NCBI RefSeq assembly: GCF_000621705.1
Contig: NZ_JHXO01000007.1
Span: 124,001 to 188,000 of the forward strand
DNA length: 64,000 nucleotides
Source: Prolixibacter bellariivorans ATCC BAA-1284
GTDB lineage: Bacteria; Bacteroidota; Bacteroidia; Bacteroidales; Prolixibacteraceae
Direction: 5' to 3'
In this document: one piece after another, positions 17,243 through 25,607 of the stretch
Numbering within the stretch: position 1 is the stretch's first letter
Layout of the letters: every line of letters begins with the position of its first letter
Notes under the pieces: model-generated
What the model was told of the DNA's origin: nothing
Seen by the model: the letters and a program-made list of their open reading frames with translations, nothing else
Database searches by the model: none
Position numbers and translations under genes: made by a program

Positions 17243-17276
17243 AAAACTCCTCTGTTGGCGGGCAGAGGAGTTTTTT
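17243..17276 (+). terminator. Intrinsic terminator after the aldo/keto reductase
   Basis: AAAACTCCTCT (17243-17253) pairs perfectly with AGAGGAGTTTT (17264-17274), followed by more T. Confidence 0.88.
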
Positions 17277-17356
17277 ATGTAAGGGCAGAGACCAATACTT
17301 GTTGCTTTTGTATTAATTTGCCGTTTTATGAGTCGATTCGCCCAAATAACCACCCA

Positions 17357-18502
17357 TTAAGCGATTGGTAGCGTAAGAAGAAATACGCTGCCTTTTTCTG
17401 GTTCAGATTCCACCCATATCTTACCACCATGCATTTCAATAAATTCCTTGCAAAGCAATAATCCGAGCCCGGTTCCGGATTCACTGGCGGTACCTGTAGT
17501 TGAATAACTGTATTCAATCCGGAACAGTTTGTCGATGGTTTCTTTTTCAATCCCAACACCATTATCGGAAACCGATACCGTTACTTGATTCTCATTTTGT
17601 TTGGCGCTGACGCGTATTTTCCCTCCTGGGTGAGTGAATTTTATTCCATTTGATATCAGGTTCCTCAAAACCGTACCGATCATGTATTTGTCCGCAAAAA
17701 CAGGAAGGTTGTGAGGTAAGTCTTTGATAATGGTGATAGCTTTTTGCTGCGCTGAATCATTAAATAATTCAGCGACTTCATTAATTAAGGTAACCAGTTC
17801 GATGTATTCCGGATTAAATTCAATTTTGCCCGTTTGAGCGCGTGCCCATTCCAACAGATTTGTCAATAAATCCATGGCCTGCTTCGATGAACGATTAATG
17901 ATGGCGGCAAATTTTTCAACTCCCTGGTAGTCTTTCCTGTTCATCTGTTCGACCAGCAGTTCACTGAATCCGAAAATGCTGTTGAACGGACTCTTCAAAT
18001 CGTGGGCTATAATGGAGAAAAAACGATCCTTGGTGGCATTGAGTTCGCTTAAGCGGGCCTTACTCTCAATCAGCGCATCTTCCGCATTTTTGCGTTCCGT
18101 AATATCACGTACATTCAGGATGACAGATTGGATGAGTGGATTATCAATTTGATTGGAGCCGACAGCCTCAAGATAAACCCAACCACCATTTTTATGCCGG
18201 TGTCTGTACTGCGTTCCGCCATTGTCCGAATTCTTAACAATATCCTGAAGGGCAAGCAACACTTTTTCCTGATCTTCGGGATGAATCAATTGCTCAATAA
18301 CCGGTATCTGTATCAATTCGTCGGGACGATAACCCAGAATCTTCTCACACGATTCACTTACATAATGCTGAATGCCATTCGAATCTAACAGCACAATCAT
18401 GTCAAATGAATTTTTAAGCAGCTGCTCCAGACGTTCTGTACTTCCTTTGCTGAGTTCTTCTATTTGCTTTTCTAATGCTTCGTATGAGGGTTTTTTATGC
18501 AT
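17357..18502 (-). CDS. Cytoplasmic PAS histidine kinase
   Basis: 381 residues. A short coiled-coil start (Y-E-A-L-E-K-Q-I-E-E-L) leads into one PAS domain (about 22-145, including I-L-G-Y-R-P-D-E-L and the R-D-I-T-E-R-K exit). The HisKA domain follows, with the phospho-accepting His in S-I-I-A-H-D-L-K-S-P, and then HATPase_c with N-L-I-S-N-G-I-K-F, D-N-G-V-G-I and G-T-G-L-G-L. No membrane helix or receiver domain is present, so the partner response regulator is elsewhere. The core is closely related to that of the kinase at 31597-33249. A -7 box TAGATTTG (minus strand, 18583-18590) lies upstream. Confidence 0.92.
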   Translation of the reverse strand: MHKKPSYEALEKQIEELSKGSTERLEQLLKNSFDMIVLLDSNGIQHYVSESCEKILGYRPDELIQIPVIEQLIHPEDQEKVLLALQDIVKNSDNGGTQYRHRHKNGGWVYLEAVGSNQIDNPLIQSVILNVRDITERKNAEDALIESKARLSELNATKDRFFSIIAHDLKSPFNSIFGFSELLVEQMNRKDYQGVEKFAAIINRSSKQAMDLLTNLLEWARAQTGKIEFNPEYIELVTLINEVAELFNDSAQQKAITIIKDLPHNLPVFADKYMIGTVLRNLISNGIKFTHPGGKIRVSAKQNENQVTVSVSDNGVGIEKETIDKLFRIEYSYSTTGTASESGTGLGLLLCKEFIEMHGGKIWVESEPEKGSVFLLTLPIA

Positions 18503-18750
18503 GTATGTTTAGTTGGAATAGTCGTTTCAAGCCGGGCATTTGTTGTTCAGTTTTTTGATGTTTGCTCGCTGCAGGTACAACTCAAATCTACTCGACTGGA
18601 ACTTAATAATAACCGCGATGTAGCCTTATTTATTGTGCATTGCCTAAAATGTAAAGATTCACTGAATAGTTAGCACTATTCTATATATTCTTTCTGTTAT
18701 AATTGCTTATGGTAGTTGTGGTCTGTGCGTCGTTTTAGTTTACTTTTCAG

Positions 18751-19173
18751 TTACATCAACTCTACGATTACTCCGAGTATTCCAATAATTAAACTTAAAA
18801 GCGTGAAATATTTAGTGTCAAATCTCCCAAATTCAGTGTTCTTTATTTTCTTGAAAAAACCGACGTATTTAAAATCTCCGATTGTGCGCAGAATAAAAAC
18901 AGATGAAATAATCCAACCGCTATAATCAAGTATTACACTGGGCAACTCTGTTTTTAAATTTCCAACCTTTAAAAAGTAGTACAAGGCAAATAACAACAAT
19001 CCAAAACCAACAATTGACGTTTCAATTTTTCCCGGATTAAATACTTTATTACCATTATTGTCGGCGGGCAGTGCTTTATCAAGTCCTTTTTTACCACCAA
19101 AAACCCAGTAGAAGTGGAGGAGGGAAAGCAGAACAAATAGAACAATCAATATGGTTCCAAAAACTTCTTTCAT
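18751..19173 (-). CDS. DUF3995-like small membrane protein
   Basis: A 140-residue protein with four predicted helices (about 4-24, 52-70, 82-98, 118-138). The first helix carries the family-like L-H-F-Y-W-V-F-G-G and is followed by L-P-A-D-N-N-G-N-K-V-F-N-P. Function is unknown. Base composition is lower in GC than its neighbours, and the gene sits alone between a kinase and the dipeptidase, so recent acquisition is possible. A weak attC-like arm pair near 18670-18712 was noted but is too degenerate to call. Confidence 0.75.
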   Translation of the reverse strand: MKEVFGTILIVLFVLLSLLHFYWVFGGKKGLDKALPADNNGNKVFNPGKIETSIVGFGLLLFALYYFLKVGNLKTELPSVILDYSGWIISSVFILRTIGDFKYVGFFKKIKNTEFGRFDTKYFTLLSLIIGILGVIVELM

Positions 19174-19266
19174 TTCATTGACTAATTTCGATTGTCAGAT
19201 TCTTCACTGTTTCAGCATTTAATTCTTGAAAACTGTAGATAAATCAAATCAGTCATTTCTTTCCGG

Positions 19267-20346
19267 TTATTTAAAATACTCCTGTAGAAACCGCACAAAG
19301 TTGCCGTGCATAACATTTTGCACATCTTCATCACTAAAGCCTCTCTTTTTGAGCAACCCGGGCAGTTTTTGTATATCTGCGATGGTATCCAGATCGTACG
19401 GGCACTGTTCATTTCCAAAAGCACCGTCCAAATCACTGCCGACACCGACATGTAGCGAATCGCCGGCCAGCTGACAGATGTGATCAATGTTGTCGACCAT
19501 GATTTCCAGCGATACATTCCGTCCTTTGGGTGTAGAAACGCCGCGAATCCAATCAGGCACCATCATCCATGCATCAAGCGCGACACCAACGACCGCCTCG
19601 CGGTTAACCAGTTCCCGAATCATGTCATCACTGAATTGCCGGTTATGGTCGACAAAGTGACGGCAGTTGTTATGGCTCGCCCAGATGCTTCCTTTGTAAA
19701 TGTCCAGCGCATGCCAGAAGGCATCGTCATTCAGGTGGGTCACGTCCAGAATCATGTCCAGTTGTTCCATGGTTTTCAGCAGTTCGACTCCTTTGGGATT
19801 CAGTCTTCCGGAAGAGTCGGTTCCATTGGCATATACGCCCGGTCCGTAATGTGCCGGACCAATGGCCCGTAAGCCATACTTATAAGCTCTTTCGAGGTGA
19901 TTCATCGAAATGATGGAGTCGGCACCTTCGAGACTAAGTAAGTAGCAAATTGGCGCCTTTTCATCGGGATTTTTCCATAATGCCAGGCTTTCTGTTAATG
20001 TTTGACTGTCCACAATTTGCTTCATTTCGCCGGCCTCTTCCATGGTGCGGTACCATTGCAGCTGTCCCTGTGTTTGCGCCCAGGCCTGTTCCTGCGAATA
20101 CCAACCTGGAATTGGACTTTCCGGCTTTACTACCCGCGAAATTTGTGTGGCGACAACCAAGCCTACCTTTCCTTCCCGTAAGGCGGGAAATGAGACCGTG
20201 TTCTTACCGCGGTCTGGTTTATCTGTCATGCCTTTTTCGCTTTCGCGGATTTCTTCGACCGTCCAACGTTGGTCACGGTTCCACTCCATGGCATTCATTG
20301 AGATGTCCAGGTGAGCGTCGAAGCACAATATTTTATCTTTTTCCAT
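19267..20346 (-). CDS. Membrane dipeptidase-like enzyme (peptidase family M19)
   Basis: A 359-residue metallo-dipeptidase. Zinc-binding positions are visible as F-D-A-H-L-D near the N-terminus, L-S-L-E-G-A-D (bridging Glu), L-D-V-T-H-L-N and W-A-S-H-N-N. The family splits dipeptides and tolerates a D-residue at the C-terminal side. No signal peptide is seen, so it acts in the cytoplasm. It is the fourth gene of a minus-strand unit with a GntP transporter, RidA and a DSD1/D-TA-like enzyme, 16 bases after the latter. In that setting it probably releases D-amino acids from imported or recycled dipeptides. That role is inferred. Confidence 0.92.
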   Translation of the reverse strand: MEKDKILCFDAHLDISMNAMEWNRDQRWTVEEIRESEKGMTDKPDRGKNTVSFPALREGKVGLVVATQISRVVKPESPIPGWYSQEQAWAQTQGQLQWYRTMEEAGEMKQIVDSQTLTESLALWKNPDEKAPICYLLSLEGADSIISMNHLERAYKYGLRAIGPAHYGPGVYANGTDSSGRLNPKGVELLKTMEQLDMILDVTHLNDDAFWHALDIYKGSIWASHNNCRHFVDHNRQFSDDMIRELVNREAVVGVALDAWMMVPDWIRGVSTPKGRNVSLEIMVDNIDHICQLAGDSLHVGVGSDLDGAFGNEQCPYDLDTIADIQKLPGLLKKRGFSDEDVQNVMHGNFVRFLQEYFK

Positions 20347-20362
20347 TTTGATTTCTAATCAA

Positions 20363-21451
20363 TTAATAAATTCTTTTCCGGGCGGTTACGTCCCAGGTTC
20401 CGGTTACCTGGTGACTATTGACCACATACACTTTCTCGTGGAGCGCCATCGTGGGGCATACATGCTTCGGTAATGCGTAGACCAGTTCCCCAATTTCGAA
20501 ATCTTCTTCACGGTCAGGGGTGACCACCAGATGTTCTTCGCTGTGGTTGACCACCTCGCCGGGCTCAAAATTGAGAAATTGGAGCCTTGGGTGAGGCATT
20601 TCCGAAGCAAAAGCCTTATAACCCAAATCGAAGCATACGTTGCCATGTGGTTTGCTAATCACTCGTCCGGCGATAACGGCAGCCGGCAGAAAATCGAGGT
20701 CGGGGATGGTTTCGGTGTAGCCTGCGTCCCAAAGAATGGGCGTTCCCGGACACAGCGTTCGTTCGGGGTATTGCGCATGTATTGGAAATGTGGGTGTCCC
20801 GCCACAAGCGATTTCTTGCACTTCTATGCCTTTCTCATTCACATTTTTCACCAGCTGAGCGACGCTTTCGAAGTCACGGTCGATATGAGCCTTTCGTTCT
20901 GCTAAGTCGATTTCATGAACATGTCCATCATAAAAGTGAAAACCTGCGAAATGAAGATTTTCACTACTATGGATGTAATCCACGAGGATTTCGGCTGAAC
21001 CAGGAATGATTCCGGTCCGGTGCATGCCGGTGTCCAGATCGATGAAAACCCGAACCGTTTGTCCTTTTTGAAAAGCAGCCGTGTCAAGCATGTGAGCTGC
21101 TGCAAGCGAGTCGATGGTGATGGCGAAAGTTATACCAGGAAAGCGATCGGTGAATTCCAGAAACCAGGCAATGGCAGGTCCTAACAACGGATAGGCGAGC
21201 AAGATGTCTTCACCGCCGTTCTCAGCCACCATTTTTACTTCGGAGAGGGTGGCGCATTTAAACTTGCGAATACCCATTCCAACCTGGAGTTGAATGAGTT
21301 CAGGGATTTTATGTGTTTTTACATGAGGGCGAAGCCGGTTGACATCGCCGGCCATCGCAATCATTCTTCGGATATTCTCTTCTATCCGGTCGGGGTAAAG
21401 CAATACAGATGGCGTGAAAACCGATGATTCATTGGTGACGGAATACCACAT
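20363..21451 (-). CDS. PLP enzyme of the D-threonine aldolase/D-serine dehydratase (DSD1) family
   Basis: 362 residues from the ATG at 21451. This start is chosen because it follows the RidA stop codon by one base, with a purine-rich GAAGAAGG site in front. The N-terminal alanine-racemase-type barrel holds the PLP lysine in R-P-H-V-K-T-H-K (about 42-49). The C-terminal domain has the metal pair H-V-C in P-K-H-V-C-P-T, a hallmark of metal-dependent D-threonine aldolases and eukaryote-type D-serine dehydratases. Either aldol cleavage or dehydration of a D-hydroxy amino acid is possible. A neighbouring RidA, which clears 2-aminoacrylate formed by serine dehydratases, favours D-serine dehydration. 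Confidence 0.88.
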   Translation of the reverse strand: MWYSVTNESSVFTPSVLLYPDRIEENIRRMIAMAGDVNRLRPHVKTHKIPELIQLQVGMGIRKFKCATLSEVKMVAENGGEDILLAYPLLGPAIAWFLEFTDRFPGITFAITIDSLAAAHMLDTAAFQKGQTVRVFIDLDTGMHRTGIIPGSAEILVDYIHSSENLHFAGFHFYDGHVHEIDLAERKAHIDRDFESVAQLVKNVNEKGIEVQEIACGGTPTFPIHAQYPERTLCPGTPILWDAGYTETIPDLDFLPAAVIAGRVISKPHGNVCFDLGYKAFASEMPHPRLQFLNFEPGEVVNHSEEHLVVTPDREEDFEIGELVYALPKHVCPTMALHEKVYVVNSHQVTGTWDVTARKRIY

Positions 21452-21452
21452 A

Positions 21453-21923
21453 TCAACCTTCTTCCTGTAGTTCAAAAATGCATTCTACCTCTACGGCGAT
21501 GTTGCCGGGAAGAAACATGCCAACGGCACTGCGGGCGCCCTTGCCGTTCTCTTCGCCAAACACATCGACCATTAACTGGCTGAACCCGTTAATGACTTGC
21601 GGATGTTGTTCGAACTCTGGGTAACAGTTGACCATTCCCAGGGTCTTAATCAAACGCTTGATCTTTCCCAAATCGCCGATCTGTGCCTTGATGGTGGCCA
21701 ACATGGCCAGTCCCACCTGACGGGCGGCCAGTTGTCCTTCTTCAACCGTTAAGTCTCGGCCAACTTTTCCTTTGATGAGTTGCTTATCACTCTTCAGCGG
21801 GCCTTGTCCCGAAACGTAGAGATGATTTCCCGTAACAACGACCGGATGATAAATGCCACCCAATGGCGGTGGGGGCGGCAGTTCCAGTCCCAAAGCTTTG
21901 ATTTTTTCTTCTACTGTGTTCAT
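21453..21923 (-). CDS. RidA-family protein (enamine/imine deaminase-like)
   Basis: A 156-residue protein with the RidA fold: G-N-H-L-Y-V-S-G-Q-G-P, the subunit-interface region G-M-V-N-C-Y-P-E-F, and A-R-S-A-V-G with the substrate-binding Arg. It is longer than classical RidA (about 128), owing mainly to an N-terminal segment rich in proline (P-P-P-P-P). RidA hydrolyses 2-aminoacrylate and related imines released by PLP dehydratases. It lies between the GntP transporter (11 bases) and the DSD1-like enzyme (one base), so all three are translated together. Confidence 0.92.
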   Translation of the reverse strand: MNTVEEKIKALGLELPPPPPLGGIYHPVVVTGNHLYVSGQGPLKSDKQLIKGKVGRDLTVEEGQLAARQVGLAMLATIKAQIGDLGKIKRLIKTLGMVNCYPEFEQHPQVINGFSQLMVDVFGEENGKGARSAVGMFLPGNIAVEVECIFELQEEG

Positions 21924-21934
21924 TTTCGTTTGGT

Positions 21935-23254
21935 TTATATAAAATGATTGATGACAAAAACACCTGCCAGACCAACTAAAGAAATAGTTGTTTCCACTAC
22001 GGTCCAGGTCATAAACGTCTCTTTCACCGAAAGGTTAAAGTACTCTTTAAACATCCAAAAGCCGCCATCGTTCACATGCGAAAGCATTAAGCTTCCGGAA
22101 CCAATGGCCAATACCATTAATTCAGCTGAAACATGTGGTAAAGAGGCGAGTGGTAAAACAATTCCGGCAGCGGTCATTCCGGCTACAGTGGCAGAGCCGA
22201 CCGACACGCGAATGACGGCTGCTATCAGCCAGGCGAGGAACAGGGGCGACATTTGTGAATGCCGCAGCAATTCTCCCAAATATTCACTGATGCCGCTGGC
22301 TACCAGTACCTCTTTCAAGCCTCCGGCTCCTGCCAGAATCAGCAAAATCATGGCGATACTGGAAACAGCGTGTGCCAGCCGGTCCATGATATCGGGAATA
22401 CGTTTTCCACGGCGAACTCCCAAAGACCAAATGGCAAAAAGTACCGACAACAACATCGCCAACACCGGATTTCCAATTCCTTCGATGTATGGATAGATGG
22501 CGGATTCCTTGGGGATGAAATGGTTGGCTATTCCTGAAAAAGCAATCAGAATAACGGGCATTAGAGCGGTCAAGATGCTGATGAACGTTGATGGTAAATC
22601 CTTTTCGTCCAAAACTTCATGTCCGGTGAAATCCGCCAGCGGTTTTGCTTTGATTTTTTTGAAGCGGGGGGAGAGTATCGGGCCCGCTACAATGATGGCC
22701 GGAATAGCAATGAGCAAACCGAGCATCATGGTATCGCCTATATCAGCATGAAACATGGCTGCAATGGCTGTGGGTGCGGGGTGTGGCGGTAGATAACCGT
22801 GCGTTACCGAAAGGGACGCCAGCATGGGCAACCCGACCAGGAGCAAAGGCAGCCCAGTTGCCTCGGCAATGGTGAAGGCGATGGGAATCAGGATGACAAA
22901 GCCGACGGAATAAAACATGGGGATACCGACAATAAAGCCGGTTAACATCAGGGCCCAGTGGATTCTTTTCAAACCAAAGGCTCCAACCAATGTTTGGGTG
23001 ATTCGTTGCGCCGCACCGCTGTCAGCCACCAACTTACCCAACATCGCTCCAAATCCCAGAATCAACACCAGTAAGCCGAGCGTTTCGCCCATCCCTTTTT
23101 TCAGCGCATCAATGATGGCATTCAGCGGCAAGCCCATGGCCAACCCCACAAAAAGACAGACCAGTGTGAACGAGATGAAGGCGTTGAGCTTGAAGACAGT
23201 AATCAGCAGCAGGAGCAGAAGCACGCCGGCCAGGACAATCAGTAAGGGCATCAT
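21935..23254 (-). CDS. GntP-family proton symporter
   Basis: A 439-residue integral membrane protein with about 12-14 helices and GntP-type signatures (G-L-P-L-L-L-V-G-L-P-M-L-A and the helix-breaking H-G-Y-L-P-P-H-P-A-P-T). The family imports gluconate, other hydroxy-acids and, as in DsdX, D-serine. As first gene of the RidA/DSD1/dipeptidase unit a D-amino-acid substrate is attractive, but gluconate-type substrates cannot be excluded. A consensus promoter and a palindromic element precede it. Confidence 0.92.
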   Translation of the reverse strand: MMPLLIVLAGVLLLLLLITVFKLNAFISFTLVCLFVGLAMGLPLNAIIDALKKGMGETLGLLVLILGFGAMLGKLVADSGAAQRITQTLVGAFGLKRIHWALMLTGFIVGIPMFYSVGFVILIPIAFTIAEATGLPLLLVGLPMLASLSVTHGYLPPHPAPTAIAAMFHADIGDTMMLGLLIAIPAIIVAGPILSPRFKKIKAKPLADFTGHEVLDEKDLPSTFISILTALMPVILIAFSGIANHFIPKESAIYPYIEGIGNPVLAMLLSVLFAIWSLGVRRGKRIPDIMDRLAHAVSSIAMILLILAGAGGLKEVLVASGISEYLGELLRHSQMSPLFLAWLIAAVIRVSVGSATVAGMTAAGIVLPLASLPHVSAELMVLAIGSGSLMLSHVNDGGFWMFKEYFNLSVKETFMTWTVVETTISLVGLAGVFVINHFI

Positions 23255-23263
23255 AAAGTCGCA

Positions 23264-23284
23264 GTTTGGTGATGTTCATCAAAC
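23264..23284. promoter_or_regulatory. Palindromic operator candidate in the gntP leader
   Basis: GTTTGGTGA (23264-23272), centre TGT, TCATCAAAC (23276-23284): a 21-bp palindrome with 8 of 9 positions matching, lying 10 bases upstream of the GntP start and downstream of its promoter. A second hairpin (AAACCCG at 23281 with CGGGTTT near 23299) overlaps it. It is a plausible repressor site for the operon. No regulator gene is adjacent. Confidence 0.45.
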
Positions 23285-23329
23285 CCGAAGCTTTTCGCCG
23301 GGTTTAGGAACATGATTTGCTTTGTACCC

Positions 23330-23359
23330 CAAATTTACACGCCTGAATGAATTTACCAA
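23330..23359 (-). promoter_or_regulatory. Promoter of the GntP/RidA/DSD1/dipeptidase operon
   Basis: Read on the minus strand: TTG (23359-23357), a 19-base spacer, TAAATTTG (23337-23330). This matches the Bacteroidota sigma-ABfr consensus (TTG-N19-TAnnTTTG) exactly. Confidence 0.75.
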
Positions 23360-23397
23360 CTCTTTACAAAACTAATAGAAGGAATAGGCACAGCTTT

Positions 23398-24048
23398 TTA
23401 TAACAGTCCTAATAGCTCCGATGGGTGGCTTATCAGTTTCTGTGCTCCGTTGGCACGCAGTTCTTTCTCGCCCCGAAATCCCCATAACACACCGACGGCA
23501 TACATGCCAGCGTTAGTAGCTGTTTGCATATCTACGTCTGTGTCGCCCACATAAATCACTTCTTTCGGATCGATGCCCATCTCTTTGCTCATTTGAAGCG
23601 CTTTTTGCGGATTGGGTTTTTTTAGCGCTTCATCCGTCAGTCCGGCGATGATGCTGAAGTAATCTTCAGGAAGAAGCGCCCTGGCGGTCTGTTGTGTCAT
23701 TTCATCTGCTTTATTCGACAGAATGGCGAGTTTTAAATCCCTTTTAGCCAGGTCGTCCAGTAAATCCGTAATCCCGTCGTACGGTTTGGTTTTGTTCACG
23801 CAGTTTTCCCTGTAAAGGTTGTACATCGTTTGGAAATAGGCCTGAACTGTTGCTTCGTCCCGGTGCGATTCGGGGAGGGCTTTCCTTACCAGGTTTTTGA
23901 TGCCGCTGCCAACGAACAGCCGGTAAGCTTCTGTATTGTGCGTCGGCAGGTTGTTTTCACTGAGAACCTGGTTCATCGAATCGGCAATATCTTCGATGGT
24001 ATCGAGCAACGTACCATCCAAATCGAAAATAATTCCTTTAAAAGACAT
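23398..24048 (-). CDS. HAD-superfamily phosphatase (phosphoglycolate-phosphatase-like)
   Basis: 216 residues with HAD motif I D-L-D-G-T-L-L-D-T, motif II L-S-N-K, the conserved Lys in K-P-N-P and motif IV V-G-D-T-D-V-D. A helical cap domain lies between motifs I and II (C1 type), as in Gph and PpaX. It hydrolyses small phosphate esters in the cytoplasm, with 2-phosphoglycolate the likely substrate by family. It has its own promoter and no functional link to its neighbours. Confidence 0.92.
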   Translation of the reverse strand: MSFKGIIFDLDGTLLDTIEDIADSMNQVLSENNLPTHNTEAYRLFVGSGIKNLVRKALPESHRDEATVQAYFQTMYNLYRENCVNKTKPYDGITDLLDDLAKRDLKLAILSNKADEMTQQTARALLPEDYFSIIAGLTDEALKKPNPQKALQMSKEMGIDPKEVIYVGDTDVDMQTATNAGMYAVGVLWGFRGEKELRANGAQKLISHPSELLGLL

Positions 24049-24090
24049 GGATATTGTTTTTGCGTGTGGTTACTTCCTGAAATGAATCGG

Positions 24091-24122
24091 CAAACTTAAG
24101 CAATTTGCTGGGGACATCACAA
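24091..24122 (-). promoter_or_regulatory. Promoter of the HAD phosphatase gene
   Basis: Minus strand: TTG (24122-24120), 21-base spacer, TAAGTTTG (24098-24091), agreeing with the Bacteroidota consensus. Confidence 0.65.
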
Positions 24123-24156
24123 GAAGAGCCTTCATTTCGGATCGAAATCGAATACA

Positions 24157-24747
24157 TCAGTTTTTTGAAGTGGTTCCTGTAATTGTCCGTTCTATCCGTT
24201 TATCAGGAATCAGCCAGATGAGGGCGACAAGAATGTATACGCCTCCGGAAAACCATTGACTCAACCAGCTGGAACCGATAGCAATCAGGTACAATATCGG
24301 CGATACTTTACCCTTGATATCTTTTCCAATGGCTTTCGCCAGAAGAGAAGTATGTCCGTGACTTTTGATAATCAGGTTTTGCAGAATGAAATAGGCTATC
24401 GAAGCCATCAACAGGACAACACCATATAAGGCAAGAGGAGTGGGACTGAAATGATTTTCACCCATCCATCCCGTCACAAACGGGATGAGTGAAAGCCAGA
24501 AAAGCAGATGCAAATTGGCCCACAAAATGCTGCCATTCACCCGCTTTACCGTATGCAGCATATGGTGGTGATTGTTCCAGTAAATTCCAACGTAGATAAA
24601 GCTCAGTACGTAACTCAGAAATACAGGAATGACCGGTTTTAAGTCGATAAACTCATGGCCATGTGGAACTTTTATTTCCAGCACCATGATGGTGATAACA
24701 ATCGCCAGCACTCCGTCGCTGAAGGCTTCCATACGCCCTTTGTTCAT
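24157..24747 (-). CDS. TMEM175-family potassium channel-like protein (DUF1211)
   Basis: A 196-residue, six-helix membrane protein. The first helix carries the family filter-lining motif R-M-E-A-F-S-D-G-V-L-A-I. The loops contain N-N-H-H-H-M-L-H, also typical. Bacterial TMEM175 proteins form potassium-selective tetramers with a single six-helix unit, which agrees with this length. It stands alone on the minus strand between the SDR and HAD genes. Confidence 0.92.
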   Translation of the reverse strand: MNKGRMEAFSDGVLAIVITIMVLEIKVPHGHEFIDLKPVIPVFLSYVLSFIYVGIYWNNHHHMLHTVKRVNGSILWANLHLLFWLSLIPFVTGWMGENHFSPTPLALYGVVLLMASIAYFILQNLIIKSHGHTSLLAKAIGKDIKGKVSPILYLIAIGSSWLSQWFSGGVYILVALIWLIPDKRIERTITGTTSKN

Positions 24748-24798
24748 GCTTTAGGTATTTTGGTTTAAGTCCTTTAACGTGATAAGGGCAGGCAAGGT

Positions 24799-25536
24799 TT
24801 ACCACGGACTTTCATCACCTTCTCCATTCAAGTCTTTGCTAAAGAACTTCCCTGTAGGACCATCATTACCAATGAGGGCGTATTTAATGATGAAATCAGC
24901 AGCATCATCTATTTTTCCGGTTCCACGGTGTTGATTAAAATCGGTGGCTGTAAAACCCGGATCGACTGCATTGATTTTGAAAGCTGTTTCCCTAAGTTCA
25001 TAAGCTAAAGCAACGGTAAACGCATTCAATGCCGTTTTTGACGGACCGTATGCTGCTCCTTTGAAAGCATGGTACTGCCACGTCGGGTCACTGTGTAAAG
25101 TCAGTGAAGCCAGGCCCGATGTTACATTGACAATGCGTGGGGTATCAGATTTCTTTAATAATTCCAAAAAGATTTGTGTTACCTGAATGGTTCCGAAGAA
25201 ATTGGTGTCAAAAACACGGCGAATGGTATCTGTGTCCATTTGACTTGGTGTCTGTGGAAATCCTCCGCTAATGCCGGCATTGTTGATGAGTATATCCAGT
25301 CCGCCTGACTTTTGACGAACTATCTCACGGGCCGCAAGTATGGATTCTGAATCCGATACATCGATTTGTAAGGCTTCTACTGTCCCGAGGCCTTCTCGTT
25401 TAAGCAAGTCAACGACCTCGTTCCCTTTTGATAAATCACGACTTCCTAAATACACAAAATATCCTTTCCCGGCTAACCGTCGGGCTGTTTCCAATCCAAT
25501 GCTTCTGTTGGCACCGGTAATCAAAGCTGTTTTCAT
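24799..25536 (-). CDS. Short-chain dehydrogenase/reductase
   Basis: A 245-residue SDR. The nucleotide-binding motif is T-G-A-N-R-S-I-G near the N-terminus, followed by N-N-A-G-I-S-G and the catalytic set Ser (N-V-T-S-G), Tyr and Lys (Y-G-P-S-K). The R-D in the second strand suggests NADP(H). It resembles carbonyl-reductase-like members. The -7 box TATCTTTG (minus strand 25569-25562) lies upstream. An AraC regulator is divergent in function but on the same strand, 71 bases beyond the gene start, and could control it. Confidence 0.92.
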   Translation of the reverse strand: MKTALITGANRSIGLETARRLAGKGYFVYLGSRDLSKGNEVVDLLKREGLGTVEALQIDVSDSESILAAREIVRQKSGGLDILINNAGISGGFPQTPSQMDTDTIRRVFDTNFFGTIQVTQIFLELLKKSDTPRIVNVTSGLASLTLHSDPTWQYHAFKGAAYGPSKTALNAFTVALAYELRETAFKINAVDPGFTATDFNQHRGTGKIDDAADFIIKYALIGNDGPTGKFFSKDLNGEGDESPW

Positions 25537-25607
25537 TTCTCACGTTTTTAAATGATAACAGCAAAGATATTTTCGCCATGATGATTTAAACGGTACACTT
25601 ACCGGTT

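Noticed and set aside
18668..18715. Possible further attC-like site beside the DUF3995 gene
   Set aside because: GTTAGC and a TATAA-ATTGC stretch occur in the right order, but the stem is short and no second flank is seen.
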